Assembly: GCA_951812575.1 (NCBI GenBank) | Contig: OX638322.1 | Span: 3,600,501 to 3,664,500 of the forward strand | DNA length: 64,000 bases | DNA from: Candidatus Binatia bacterium | GTDB taxonomy: Bacteria; Desulfobacterota; Binatia; Bin18 | Reading direction: 5' to 3' | In this document: in pieces, positions 36,941 to 45,623 of the stretch | How positions within the stretch are numbered: position 1 is the stretch's first letter | Layout: the number at the start of each line of letters is the position of its first letter | Notes under the pieces: model-generated | Told to the model about the DNA's origin: nothing | Database searches by the model: none | What the model saw: the letters and a program-made list of their open reading frames with translations, nothing else | Position numbers and translations under genes: made by a program

Positions 36941-38371
36941 ATGCAAACCGATGCCCAAGCGGTCGAACCCGAACTTCACTCCCGGCCCGGTCAGTCACAA
37001 GCGATAATCGATCCTCCAGGCCCTCCTGCAAATCTCCTCGGCTTCCTTTCTTTTCTCGTGTTCGGCTCTCCCCGTGACCTGACACGTATCTATATGGACC
37101 TGGCGCGAGAGTATGGCGATGTGGTCCGCATGAGGGCTGGAGCGTGGCAGTTTTACTTTGTCAGTCATCCAGACTACGTCCAACACGTATTACAGGGCAA
37201 TAATCATAACTACGGTAGGCAATCTGCTTTTAATGAAGTGGTGAAGCAGGTCTTTGGCAATGGCCTCATCACCAGCGAGGGTGAGGTCTGGCGGCGACGA
37301 CGGAGGCTGGCTCAGCCCGCGTTTCACCGCCGACAGATTGAGAATTTTGCGACGACCATGGTCGATGAGACCACGGCCATGCTGGAGCGCTGGGCAAGAG
37401 TCCAGCGGGCAGACAAGCCATTTGATGTGATGGCCGAAATGCAGGACCTGGCCACGATGATTGTCGGTCGGGCGCTGTTCAGCACCGATCTCAGTGCGAC
37501 CGATACCGATGAGATGCGGCAGTGGTCGCGGATCACCCTGGAGTACCTGAGTCGGTGCACGCGGCGTCCGCTCTCCCTGCCGCTCTGGGTGCCAACCCCG
37601 GCCAATCGACGCCTTCAGAAAGCTGTACGGCTGTCCGATGAGAGGGTCTTCAGCATTATTCGGAAACGCCGCAAGAAGACCGCGCTGAACACAGATGGAC
37701 CTGAGGATTTGCTGGGCATGTTGCTGGCTGCACGGGACGAAGAGACCGGCGAGGGCTTAAACGATCAGGAACTCCGTGATGAGGTCACGACTTTTATTGG
37801 AGCGGGCAACGAAACGACCGCTGTCACGCTGGCCTGGGCCTGGTATCTGCTCTCCAAACATCCGGAGGCGGGACGCAAGCTGCACGCCGAATTGGATGCG
37901 GTCCTCGGAGGCCACACGCCCAGTGCCGCAGACCTTCCCCAGCTCCCATACACCCGCATGATTATTGAAGAGACCATGCGGCTGTATCCGGCCGCCTGGG
38001 CCATAGGTCGCGGCATCGTAGCGGATGATGTGATTGGTCGCTTCAAGATTCAGAAGGGCGGCATGATGATCGTCAGTCCGTACGTTACCCACCGGCGGTC
38101 CGATATCTGGGATAATCCGGAGGGCTTTGAACCCGAACGCTTTACGCCCGAACGGGTGGCCGAACGTCCACGCTATGCCTACTTCCCGTTTGGCGGCGGC
38201 CCGCGTCAATGTATTGGCAATACCTTTGCCCTCATGGAAGCCCAGCTTGTCTTGGCCACGGTGGGCCAAAAATATCGGCTGAACTTGGTTCCCGGTTGTA
38301 CGGTTGAGCCCGACCCTATTTTTACCCTGCGCCCGAATCGACCGGTGATGATGACGTTGCAGCCTCGGTAA
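36941..38371 (+). CDS. cytochrome P450
   Basis: 476-aa haem-thiolate monooxygenase of the CYP102/CYP4-like long-chain group by its motifs. The I-helix is GAGNETTAVTLAW (about 285-297), the K-helix ExxR is E344-R347 in EETMRLYP, the PERF-type segment is GFEPERFTPE, and the haem ligand is Cys424 in FPFGGGPRQCIG. ATG at 36941 has a perfect AAGGAGG at 7 bases; the frame extends to 36851 without a ribosome site. No reductase or ferredoxin is adjacent, so redox partners must come from elsewhere. The upstream region carries the phased CTACC repeats, so the 980-aa regulator probably controls it. Broken copies of this gene lie at 34753-34881 and 34990-35332. Substrate unknown; fatty acids or terpenoids are possible. 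Confidence 0.93.
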   Translation: MQTDAQAVEPELHSRPGQSQAIIDPPGPPANLLGFLSFLVFGSPRDLTRIYMDLAREYGDVVRMRAGAWQFYFVSHPDYVQHVLQGNNHNYGRQSAFNEVVKQVFGNGLITSEGEVWRRRRRLAQPAFHRRQIENFATTMVDETTAMLERWARVQRADKPFDVMAEMQDLATMIVGRALFSTDLSATDTDEMRQWSRITLEYLSRCTRRPLSLPLWVPTPANRRLQKAVRLSDERVFSIIRKRRKKTALNTDGPEDLLGMLLAARDEETGEGLNDQELRDEVTTFIGAGNETTAVTLAWAWYLLSKHPEAGRKLHAELDAVLGGHTPSAADLPQLPYTRMIIEETMRLYPAAWAIGRGIVADDVIGRFKIQKGGMMIVSPYVTHRRSDIWDNPEGFEPERFTPERVAERPRYAYFPFGGGPRQCIGNTFALMEAQLVLATVGQKYRLNLVPGCTVEPDPIFTLRPNRPVMMTLQPR

Positions 38372-38486
38372 GCGACGCCTGTTTCCCCGGTTCGCCATAT
38401 TGACAATGCTTCAGCAGAAGCGGTAGTGGTAGAAGGGCTATGGCGGATCGGCTCTCTTCTTTCCCGTTTTCCTTCGCTTTCTATTT

Positions 38487-38511
38487 TGCCCCCTAGGGGG
38501 CACATCTTTTT
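38487..38511 (+). terminator. probable terminator after the P450
   Basis: 16-base perfect palindrome TGCCCCCTAGGGGGCA (38487-38502) followed by CATCTTTTT. It is about 115 bases after the P450 stop and about 70 before the DAHP synthase start. Stem is GC-rich with a T-run nearby. Confidence 0.6.
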
Positions 38512-38581
38512 GTTCATATCACAGGTCTATTTTTGTCTTTTCTCTTCTCTTGCTGGCGCAAGCAAACGCTGAGGTGCAACT

Positions 38582-39718
38582 ATGCTGATTAAAATGACGA
38601 AGCGGGCAACCCAAGACGAAGTTGCCGCTGTTGAAAACAAGCTCCATGGCTGGGGTTATAAAACCGGCAAAATGATTGGCGAGGAGATTACCCTGATCGG
38701 GGTGTATGGGGATATTACCCGCCTGCCGACCGGCGAAGTCCAAGAAATGGGCGGCGTAGAGACTCTGATTCCCATCTCGCGAGCGTATAAGCGAGCGGCG
38801 CAAAAAGGCTCGCCCGGCAACCTCATGCATCAGCGCGTCCAGATCGGTGCGGTCGAGGTTGGGGGCGACGACATTACGGTCATTGCCGGCCCGTGCTCGG
38901 TTGAGAGTGAAGCCCAGATTATGGAAGCCGCCCGGATTGTCAAAGAAGCTGGGGGGAAAGTGCTGCGTGGCGGGGTGGTTAAATACCGTTCCAGCCCGTA
39001 TAGCGGCTGGGAGGGCATTGGGTCGAGCTCTGACGAGGCCCTGCGCAACGGTCTCAATCTGATCGTCAAAGCCGGACGGGCATTCGAGCTGCCGACCGTT
39101 GTCGAGGTCCTCGACCCAGGCGACGTGCCGATATACGAGGACTTGGGAGTGGACTGCTTCCAAATTGGTGAACCCAATGCCAAAAATCAGGCCTTGCTGA
39201 ACCGCTTGCGCGACACGCCGCTACCCATCATCCATAAACGCGGCAACTCACTGGACATGGAAGCCTATTTGCTGTGGGTCGAGCGGGTGATGGCCTTGGG
39301 CAAGGAAAATGTCATCCTGTGTGAGCGTGGGATCATGAGCGCCAACAAGTATACGCGCAATACCCTGGACCTCGGTGGGGTGGCCGCCTTCCGCTATCAA
39401 TTGTCCTGTCTGCCGATTGCCATAGACGCCTCGCACGGAACCGGTTTGCGCGATTTGGTACATCCCATGACCCTGGCCGGCATCATGGCCGGAGCCTCAA
39501 TTGTCCTGGTCGAATGCCATCCCAATCAGCTCATTGCCAAATCGGACGGCTTTCAAGGCTTGTTCCCGGAACAACTGAAGCATCTCGTCACCGCCTGTGA
39601 ACAGGTCTGGGAGACGCGCCACCGCCTCGAACCCCTCTACGTGCCCAGTGCCGTACTCGAACGGGACTACGAGACGCGAGTCGCCGAGGACAAGCGCCGC
39701 TTCTTTGGTGCACAGTAA
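38582..39718 (+). CDS. aroF: 3-deoxy-7-phosphoheptulonate synthase, type I-beta
   Basis: 378-aa DAHP synthase, first step of the shikimate pathway (PEP + erythrose-4-phosphate). The N-terminal ~68 residues are the ferredoxin-like regulatory domain found in the Thermotoga/Bacillus-type enzymes. The barrel carries IAGPCSVESEAQI, RGGVVKYRSSPYS, the PEP/Mn region CERGI, and DASHGTGLRDLVHPM with the metal-binding His. Start ATG at 38582 behind GAGGTG. The N-terminal domain suggests feedback control by an aromatic amino acid. The LD-carboxypeptidase gene begins 3 bases after its stop. Confidence 0.95.
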   Translation: MLIKMTKRATQDEVAAVENKLHGWGYKTGKMIGEEITLIGVYGDITRLPTGEVQEMGGVETLIPISRAYKRAAQKGSPGNLMHQRVQIGAVEVGGDDITVIAGPCSVESEAQIMEAARIVKEAGGKVLRGGVVKYRSSPYSGWEGIGSSSDEALRNGLNLIVKAGRAFELPTVVEVLDPGDVPIYEDLGVDCFQIGEPNAKNQALLNRLRDTPLPIIHKRGNSLDMEAYLLWVERVMALGKENVILCERGIMSANKYTRNTLDLGGVAAFRYQLSCLPIAIDASHGTGLRDLVHPMTLAGIMAGASIVLVECHPNQLIAKSDGFQGLFPEQLKHLVTACEQVWETRHRLEPLYVPSAVLERDYETRVAEDKRRFFGAQ

Positions 39719-39721
39719 CGG

Positions 39722-40639
39722 ATGGCCATCCACAAGCCGCCACGGCTCAATCCAGGCGATCGAATCGGCATTGTCTCTCCCGCGGCTGCCGTCCAGGCAG
39801 ACAAGCTGGAGGAGGGTTGTCTCGCGCTTCAGCAGTGCGGATTTTCAGTCCAGGTTGGAGCCCAAGCGCTCCAACGTGACCGCTTCTTCGCGGGGACGGA
39901 TCAGACCCGAGCTGAGGAGTTGACCGCCATGCTCACGGACCCGAGTGTTCAGGCTGTCTTTTGTAGCCGGGCAGGCTATGGCTCCGGTCGTCTCCTGCCT
40001 ATGCTCGATTTTACGACCTTCTCGCGGCAGCCGAAAATTTTCGTCGGCTATAGCGATGTCACTCTGCTGCTGAATGCGTTTGTCCAAAGGGCTGGCTTGG
40101 TCTGCTTTCATGGCCCCCTTGTCGCTGGGGAGTTCGCTGAGGGGCTATCTGCCCGCTCCAGCGCGCATCTGTTCAATCTGCTGGCTCATGGTACAGGAGA
40201 GGAATATTTGCCCTTCTCGACGACCCTCCGGACAGGTGTGGCCGAGGGGCCGTTATTGGGCGGCTGTTTGTCCGTCCTTGTTGCAACACTGGGGACGCCC
40301 TTTGCTTTTGATCCGCGAGGCGCTATTCTATTTCTTGAAGATACTGGCGAAAAGCCGTATCGTATTGACAGAATGTTAGTTCAGCTCAAGCAGGGTGGTG
40401 TATTGGAACATCTGGCAGGAGTTGTGTTTGGGGATATGCAAGAGTGTTGGGGAACGGAGGATGATCCGACCTTGCTCTTGTCTGTTATTGCTGACGCATT
40501 TGCAGATTACTCCTATCCAGTTGGGTTTGGTCTGCCGGCCGGGCACGGCGGAGAGAATTTCGCTCTCCCGTTGGGCACCCGCGTTCGCCTCGATGCCGGG
40601 CAGCAGCAGCTCGTATTCCTTGAATCTGCAGTAACATAA
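39722..40639 (+). CDS. ldcA: LD-carboxypeptidase (peptidase S66)
   Basis: 305-aa cytoplasmic serine peptidase that removes the terminal D-Ala from recycled murein tetrapeptides. The catalytic triad can be placed at Ser111 (GYSDVT), Glu206 (LEDTGEKPYRIDRM) and His275 (PAGHGGE), matching the S66 family. Length is standard for LdcA. ATG 39722 is 3 bases after the aroF stop, so the two are co-transcribed. A serine hydrolase and mpl follow, a murein-recycling context. MccF-type immunity proteins share the fold, but the neighbours favour LdcA. Confidence 0.92.
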   Translation: MAIHKPPRLNPGDRIGIVSPAAAVQADKLEEGCLALQQCGFSVQVGAQALQRDRFFAGTDQTRAEELTAMLTDPSVQAVFCSRAGYGSGRLLPMLDFTTFSRQPKIFVGYSDVTLLLNAFVQRAGLVCFHGPLVAGEFAEGLSARSSAHLFNLLAHGTGEEYLPFSTTLRTGVAEGPLLGGCLSVLVATLGTPFAFDPRGAILFLEDTGEKPYRIDRMLVQLKQGGVLEHLAGVVFGDMQECWGTEDDPTLLLSVIADAFADYSYPVGFGLPAGHGGENFALPLGTRVRLDAGQQQLVFLESAVT

Positions 40640-40654
40640 GCGGAGGGAGGGACG

Positions 40655-41890
40655 ATGGACTTCTCGGCGGTGGATGTGGTGTTAGAAGAGGCGGTGCGAG
40701 ATGGGACGTTTCCTGGAGCTGTCGTCTTAGTCAGGCAAGACGGAGAGGTCGTCTATCGCAAGGCGCACGGATATCGAAGCCTGGAGCCTGAGCGCACGCC
40801 GCTCAGCGAAGACACGGTTTTTGATCTGGCTTCACTCACCAAGCCGCTGGCAACCACAGTGGTCCTGATGCGCTTCGTGGCGGAAAAGAAAATCCGACTC
40901 GATGATCGGATCAGTCGCTTTTTCCCAAACTTTGGGACGTGCGGTAAAACGGCGACGACCATACGGCAACTCCTCTCTCATTCCTCTGGGCTGCCAGCCT
41001 GGCGGCCATACTACGAAGAGCTCAGAACGCAGAAACAGAAGATCACCCGGCTGGCGACGCTGGGCTCACAAAGCGCGCGGGATTTTATCTATTCCCAAAT
41101 CCAGCGCGAAAAAGCCGAATATGAGCCGGGCGCGGGTGCGCTGTACAGCGACCTCGGCTTTATGCTGCTCGGTGCCTTGATTGAGGATATGAGTGGCATG
41201 AGTCTTGACCAATATTGCTGGAATAAGATTTATCGCCCACTCGGCCTGCAGGCTATTGGGTTTATTAATGTCGAGACGCTACGCCAGAAAAAATATGAGA
41301 CGGCCACCGAGATGATCGCTCCGACCGAACGCTGTCCGTGGCGTGAACGCATCTTGTGTGGGGAGGTCCACGACGACAACGCCTCCGCCATGGGCGGCGT
41401 CGCCGGCCATGCCGGTCTCTTTGCGCCCATTGATGAGGTCGATCGCTTAGTCAGTACTCTGGTGGAATGTTATGCTGGCGCCCATCCCTTTCTGCCCGCC
41501 GATGTCGTGCGCGACTTTTGGACCGTGAACACCGCGGTGCCGGATTCGACCTGGGCCTGCGGCTGGGACACCCCCTCCCCGCAGGGGTCCAGTGCGGGCG
41601 AATTTTTCTCGTCCCGCTCCGTTGGTCATCTGGGCTTTACCGGGACCTCGGTGTGGATCGACCTGGAGCGGAACATCCACATCATTATGCTGAGTAATCG
41701 CGTCCATCCACGTCGGGAGAACGAAAAGATCACCGCCTTTCGGCCAATCCTGCATAACGCCGTCATGCAGACTTTGCTTGACGCCGAGAGACAGGAGGCG
41801 AGTGGGCCCCCGCCTGAGGCCGCAGGACCCCCGGATACGCAAGACGAAGAAGCCCTCGGAGACCCCGGCGCTCTTCCTTTAGCCTCGTAA
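40655..41890 (+). CDS. serine hydrolase, beta-lactamase class C/PBP4-like
   Basis: 411-aa beta-lactamase-fold hydrolase. The active-site SxxK is S60-L-T-K63, the second motif is YSD at residues 164-166, and the third motif is the HLGFTGTS block (H-x-G type) near residue 325. There is no signal peptide, so it is probably cytoplasmic, or processed otherwise. The C-terminal 35 residues are a Pro/Asp/Ala-rich tail. ATG at 40655 behind GGAGGGAGG. Between ldcA and mpl, it probably acts on muropeptides or D-amino-acid peptides; antibiotic hydrolysis is less likely from context. Similar genes beside mpl/ldc are known as esterase/DD-peptidase-like proteins. Confidence 0.88.
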   Translation: MDFSAVDVVLEEAVRDGTFPGAVVLVRQDGEVVYRKAHGYRSLEPERTPLSEDTVFDLASLTKPLATTVVLMRFVAEKKIRLDDRISRFFPNFGTCGKTATTIRQLLSHSSGLPAWRPYYEELRTQKQKITRLATLGSQSARDFIYSQIQREKAEYEPGAGALYSDLGFMLLGALIEDMSGMSLDQYCWNKIYRPLGLQAIGFINVETLRQKKYETATEMIAPTERCPWRERILCGEVHDDNASAMGGVAGHAGLFAPIDEVDRLVSTLVECYAGAHPFLPADVVRDFWTVNTAVPDSTWACGWDTPSPQGSSAGEFFSSRSVGHLGFTGTSVWIDLERNIHIIMLSNRVHPRRENEKITAFRPILHNAVMQTLLDAERQEASGPPPEAAGPPDTQDEEALGDPGALPLAS

Positions 41891-41928
41891 ATCGTAGGCT
41901 GAACACGGCTGCGTGAGCTGAGCCCGGT

Positions 41929-43365
41929 ATGCCGCATGTCACCGAACCGGATCTGAGGGGAATCCGTCACCTCCATTGTATCGCTATAGCCGGCGTTGGT
42001 ATGGCCACGCTGGCTGCCATGCTGAAAGAGCGCGGCTATCGGGTGACCGGCTCGGACCGGGAGATCTATCCCCCGATGAGCGACTTTCTCGCTCAGGCGG
42101 ACATCCCCGTCATCCAGGGCTATCAGGGGGAGAACCTGAGCCCCGCGCCAGACCTCGTCGTTGTGGGGAATGCGGTCTCCCGCACGAACCCCGAAGTCGC
42201 AGCCTTATTAGACACGGCCATCCCCTACATCTCTTTCCCCCAGGCAGTCGGTGCCTTCTTTCTTGCTGACAAACGCCCGTTAGTTGTCGCTGGAACGCAT
42301 GGCAAGACCACATCAACGGCGCTGTTAGCCTGGGTCTTAGCCCAGGCTGGCCGGTCACCAAGTCTTCTGGTTGGGGGGATCAGCCGGAATTTTGGCCAGG
42401 GCTACTGTTTGGGCAGTGGCCGAGATTTTGTGATTGAGGGCGACGAGTACGACTCGGCCTTTTTTGACAAGGGCCCGAAATTCCTGCACTACCGCCCGCA
42501 GGCAGTTCTCCTGAACGCCATCGAATTTGACCATGCCGATATTTATCAGGACCTCGACCAGATTAAATCCGCCTTTCGCCGTCTGCTTGAAATCATCCCG
42601 TCCGGCGCTCCCATTGTCGCCTGTAACGATTTCCCGGAGGTGCTGCACGTCGCGCGGTCGGTCGGCAAACCGTTTGTAACGTTCGGTTTGAACGAACGGG
42701 CTGACTGGCAGGCGCACGACATCCGGGACGACGGTCGCCAACTGGCTTTTACGATTACGCGAGGCCAACACGCCTGGGGGCGTTTCACCTGCCCGCTGAT
42801 GGGGCGCATGAATGTGCGGAATGCCTTGGGGGTGAGTGCCTTGGCTGAGATGGTCGGCTTGTCCGCCCACGAGGTCGCGCCCGGTATGGCTAGTTTTCTC
42901 GGGGTCGAGCGTCGCCAGGAGCTGGTTGGGGAAGCCAAGGGAATTGCGATTATTGACGACTTTGCGCATCATCCCACTGCCGTCACTGTGGCGATCGAAG
43001 CCGTCCAACTACGTTATCCTGGCCGTCGGATCTGGGCCGTCTTTGAGCCGCGCTCCAATACGTGTCGGAGAAAAGTTTTTCAAAAACCTCTGACCGAGGC
43101 ACTTGGACGCGCCGACCGCATCCTGCTCGGCCCGGTGTTCACCAAACCACAAGACCCGCTCGCCGCCGCTGACCTGTTCGCACCGGCCGAACTCGTCGCC
43201 GACCTCCAGGCCCGTGGCAAATATGCCCGCGCCGGCAGCAGCGTGTCAGACCTTTGCACCCGTCTCACCGCGGAGTGTCGGGCCGGTGACGTCGTGCTGG
43301 TGATGTCGAACGGCGCATTTGGAGGGCTGCCGTGCCAGCTTCTCACGACGTTGCAGAACGGCTAA
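41929..43365 (+). CDS. mpl: UDP-MurNAc:L-Ala-gamma-D-Glu-mDAP ligase
   Basis: 478-aa Mur ligase that reattaches recycled tripeptide to UDP-MurNAc. The ATP loop is GTHGKTT (122-128), the central domain has IEGDEYDSAFFDKGPKF, typical of Mpl rather than MurC, and the C-terminal domain contains DDFAHHPTAV and FEPRSNT. ATG 41929. Mpl is found only in mDAP-containing Gram-negative-type bacteria. Together with ldcA upstream it gives the two final cytoplasmic steps of murein recycling. Its TAA overlaps the TAG of the convergent slt gene by two bases (CTAA). Confidence 0.95.
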   Translation: MPHVTEPDLRGIRHLHCIAIAGVGMATLAAMLKERGYRVTGSDREIYPPMSDFLAQADIPVIQGYQGENLSPAPDLVVVGNAVSRTNPEVAALLDTAIPYISFPQAVGAFFLADKRPLVVAGTHGKTTSTALLAWVLAQAGRSPSLLVGGISRNFGQGYCLGSGRDFVIEGDEYDSAFFDKGPKFLHYRPQAVLLNAIEFDHADIYQDLDQIKSAFRRLLEIIPSGAPIVACNDFPEVLHVARSVGKPFVTFGLNERADWQAHDIRDDGRQLAFTITRGQHAWGRFTCPLMGRMNVRNALGVSALAEMVGLSAHEVAPGMASFLGVERRQELVGEAKGIAIIDDFAHHPTAVTVAIEAVQLRYPGRRIWAVFEPRSNTCRRKVFQKPLTEALGRADRILLGPVFTKPQDPLAAADLFAPAELVADLQARGKYARAGSSVSDLCTRLTAECRAGDVVLVMSNGAFGGLPCQLLTTLQNG

Positions 43366-45491
43366 GGCAAACGGATATCAGCGACCGTTGCTCCATTCCC
43401 GTACATCTGCACATAGGTTCGATAGTTGCGCAGGACCAGCTTCACATAGCGACGTGTCTCGCCGTAACTGATGTTCTCAACAAACTCGTCCGGTTCCAGC
43501 TCTCCAAATCGCGCGCGCCACTTGTCCGCCGCCTTTTCACCCGCATTGTAGGCGCCCAAAGCTAAAATAAGGCTCCCTTGATAGCGCTCCAAGAGCCCCC
43601 GTAGATAGGTCGTCCCGAGCCGAATATTGAGTGCCGGATCGGTTAAAGCGCTCCCTCCGTTCAGCGGCAAGTCGGTGAGTCTAGCCGCAGTTGTCGGCAA
43701 TAGCTGCATCAGTCCATAAGCGTTCGCCCGTGAGACGGCTGCTGCGTCAAACAGACTTTCCTGTCGAATGAGGGAAATAACGAGACAGGGATCAAGTCCA
43801 TTTTTTTCGGCGTGGGTGAGGACGAGCTTCCAATAGGCTTGTGGGTAGAGATACGTCTGCCTGACTGCGTTTGGCATGTTCAGCCGCTGCAGTAACCGAA
43901 ACACCGAGGTATAGTCATTGACGCGCTGATATTCGGAGATAAAAAATTTTGTCCAAGCTGTTCCCCTTGGTGCGTGGTGGCGAACGAAGTCGAGCTCACG
44001 ACGCGCCAGACCTGGGAGTCCAAGGTCCACGAGGGTGGTGTAGCGCTGATAGTGTGCGCTCAGGGGCGCAGAGAGGCGGGGGGGAGGAGAGGCCCGTGGG
44101 GTCTGACGGGGGAGGGCCGATAGGGTTGTGCCCAGACGCTTTTCCGCCCACAGCGCATAATAGCCCTGCGGATAGCGACGCAGGAGCCGTCGATACACGG
44201 TGGCCGCTTCCTCGGCTTGACCTAAATGTCCGGCTGCGCGCGCCTGCCAGTACAGGGCGCGTATGCCTTCGACGGTCCCAGGCACAGACTGGGCGAGTTT
44301 TTGAAATATCTTCCGTGCGGTTTGGTGGTCGCCCTGGCCATAGGCCATCCAGCCTTGACGCCAGTGCGCTTCAAGGGCTAATGGCGTGCCAGCGAACTGC
44401 TGCCTGAGCTGTTGATAGGCCGCAGCGGCGCTGGCATTGGCCTGCCCGGATTGAAAGATACGCCCCATGGCATTCCACGCCTCTGCGGCCAGGTCGTGGC
44501 GTGGATACCCTTTAGTTAGCCGTTTGAAGAGCAACAGGGCCGTATCGTCTTCATCTTGATTCCAGAAAAATCGCGCCCAGCGGTACAGAGCTTTGGGAGC
44601 AAACGCCGTGTTTGGATAGCGCTCGACAACCTCCCGCCACTGGGCGATGGCGGCCTCTCGTTGTCCCAGGCTTTTATAGAGCCCGGCGAGTAAGAGCAGA
44701 ACAGACGGCCTCAGGCTGCTGGTGGAGAAGTGCAGCTGAAACTGCTCGGCGAGGTTCTGTGCTGTTTCAACATCTTCCTCTTTCACTAACAGCTGCGCCT
44801 CGTCGTAGTGCGCCTGAGCCGTCTGAAGTGGAAAATCCTCCGGATACTGCTCGCGAAGCTCGGCGACTCGGGCCTTGGCCGTTTTCCCGACTGTCGTTCG
44901 TGGGACGCTAGCCCGCAGGGCCTGATAGCGTTGATAGGCGAGAGACCGATTTCCTTGTCGTTCGTCGGCCTGGGCAATGAGAAGCGTGCCTTGCTGCCGA
45001 ATCGCGTCGGTCACCAGCGGGGCTTGTTGTGCTTGCTTGGCATAGGCACGCGTACGTTCCCATCGTTCTTCCGCAAAGGTGAGCCGGGCTAATGCCAGGG
45101 CTACGTTGCTCCGCCAGACTGTCGTCGGATATTCGTCCAAGAGCCGCTTGAAAACAGCGCGCGCCTCCACCGGGTGACCAGATTTGAGGTGGAGTTCCCC
45201 TAAAAAATACAAGCTGTAATCGGCCAGTCGGGGCTCGTGTTGCGGTACGTATTCAAAGGCCGTGCGAGCAGCTTCCCAGTCTTCGTCCTGAAACGCACGA
45301 TAGCCGTGCAGAAAAACAGCGGAGGACGATATGTCCGCGGAGGGGGAAGCGTCTGCTGGAGCCGCTGAAGCGGTTGGTGGATCAGGATTCTGATTCAATC
45401 CTGGTGGGCCAACCGGCGCCTCGTTAGCGTGAGCTTGAGGCCAGACGAAGGCTGAGATGAAACACAATAGAAAAAGGAAGAGAAGGCGCAT
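43362..45491 (-). CDS. Slt-type soluble lytic murein transglycosylase
   Basis: 709-aa periplasmic enzyme cleaving MurNAc-GlcNAc links to 1,6-anhydro products. Signal peptide at residues 1-20, a Thr/Ala/Pro-rich linker, a long superhelical TPR-like region (about 60-520), then a C-terminal SLT domain with catalytic Glu578 in RQESLFD, followed by SRANAYGLMQLLPTTA and LGAYNAGE. The ATG at 45491 gives a standard signal peptide; the frame opens at 45566 and neither start has a good ribosome site. Convergent with mpl, so production and re-use of muropeptides are encoded face to face. Confidence 0.92.
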   Translation of the reverse strand: MRLLFLFLLCFISAFVWPQAHANEAPVGPPGLNQNPDPPTASAAPADASPSADISSSAVFLHGYRAFQDEDWEAARTAFEYVPQHEPRLADYSLYFLGELHLKSGHPVEARAVFKRLLDEYPTTVWRSNVALALARLTFAEERWERTRAYAKQAQQAPLVTDAIRQQGTLLIAQADERQGNRSLAYQRYQALRASVPRTTVGKTAKARVAELREQYPEDFPLQTAQAHYDEAQLLVKEEDVETAQNLAEQFQLHFSTSSLRPSVLLLLAGLYKSLGQREAAIAQWREVVERYPNTAFAPKALYRWARFFWNQDEDDTALLLFKRLTKGYPRHDLAAEAWNAMGRIFQSGQANASAAAAYQQLRQQFAGTPLALEAHWRQGWMAYGQGDHQTARKIFQKLAQSVPGTVEGIRALYWQARAAGHLGQAEEAATVYRRLLRRYPQGYYALWAEKRLGTTLSALPRQTPRASPPPRLSAPLSAHYQRYTTLVDLGLPGLARRELDFVRHHAPRGTAWTKFFISEYQRVNDYTSVFRLLQRLNMPNAVRQTYLYPQAYWKLVLTHAEKNGLDPCLVISLIRQESLFDAAAVSRANAYGLMQLLPTTAARLTDLPLNGGSALTDPALNIRLGTTYLRGLLERYQGSLILALGAYNAGEKAADKWRARFGELEPDEFVENISYGETRRYVKLVLRNYRTYVQMYGNGATVADIRLP

Positions 45492-45623
45492 ACGGTGCTG
45501 TGTCAGGGAAGATAATGCCTGCGTTTTGGGTAGTAGGATAGATGCCGTAATTGAGTCTCTGGCCATTTCCTATTAAGGTCAAATTCTTACAGAAAAAGTG
45601 ACACGAGGTAAGGGAGGCTAGCC

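Larger units (their letters stand above)
36710..37048. repeat. duplicated regulator/P450 upstream region, copy B
   Basis: Partner of copy A (34521-34860). It begins 12 bases after the Fic stop with a fragment of the regulator 5' end, then the spacer and the start of the intact P450. Confidence 0.88.

Noticed and set aside
40655..41890. Reading the serine hydrolase as a beta-lactamase resistance gene
   Set aside because: It has no signal peptide and sits between ldcA and mpl, so a muropeptide role fits better than secreted antibiotic hydrolysis.
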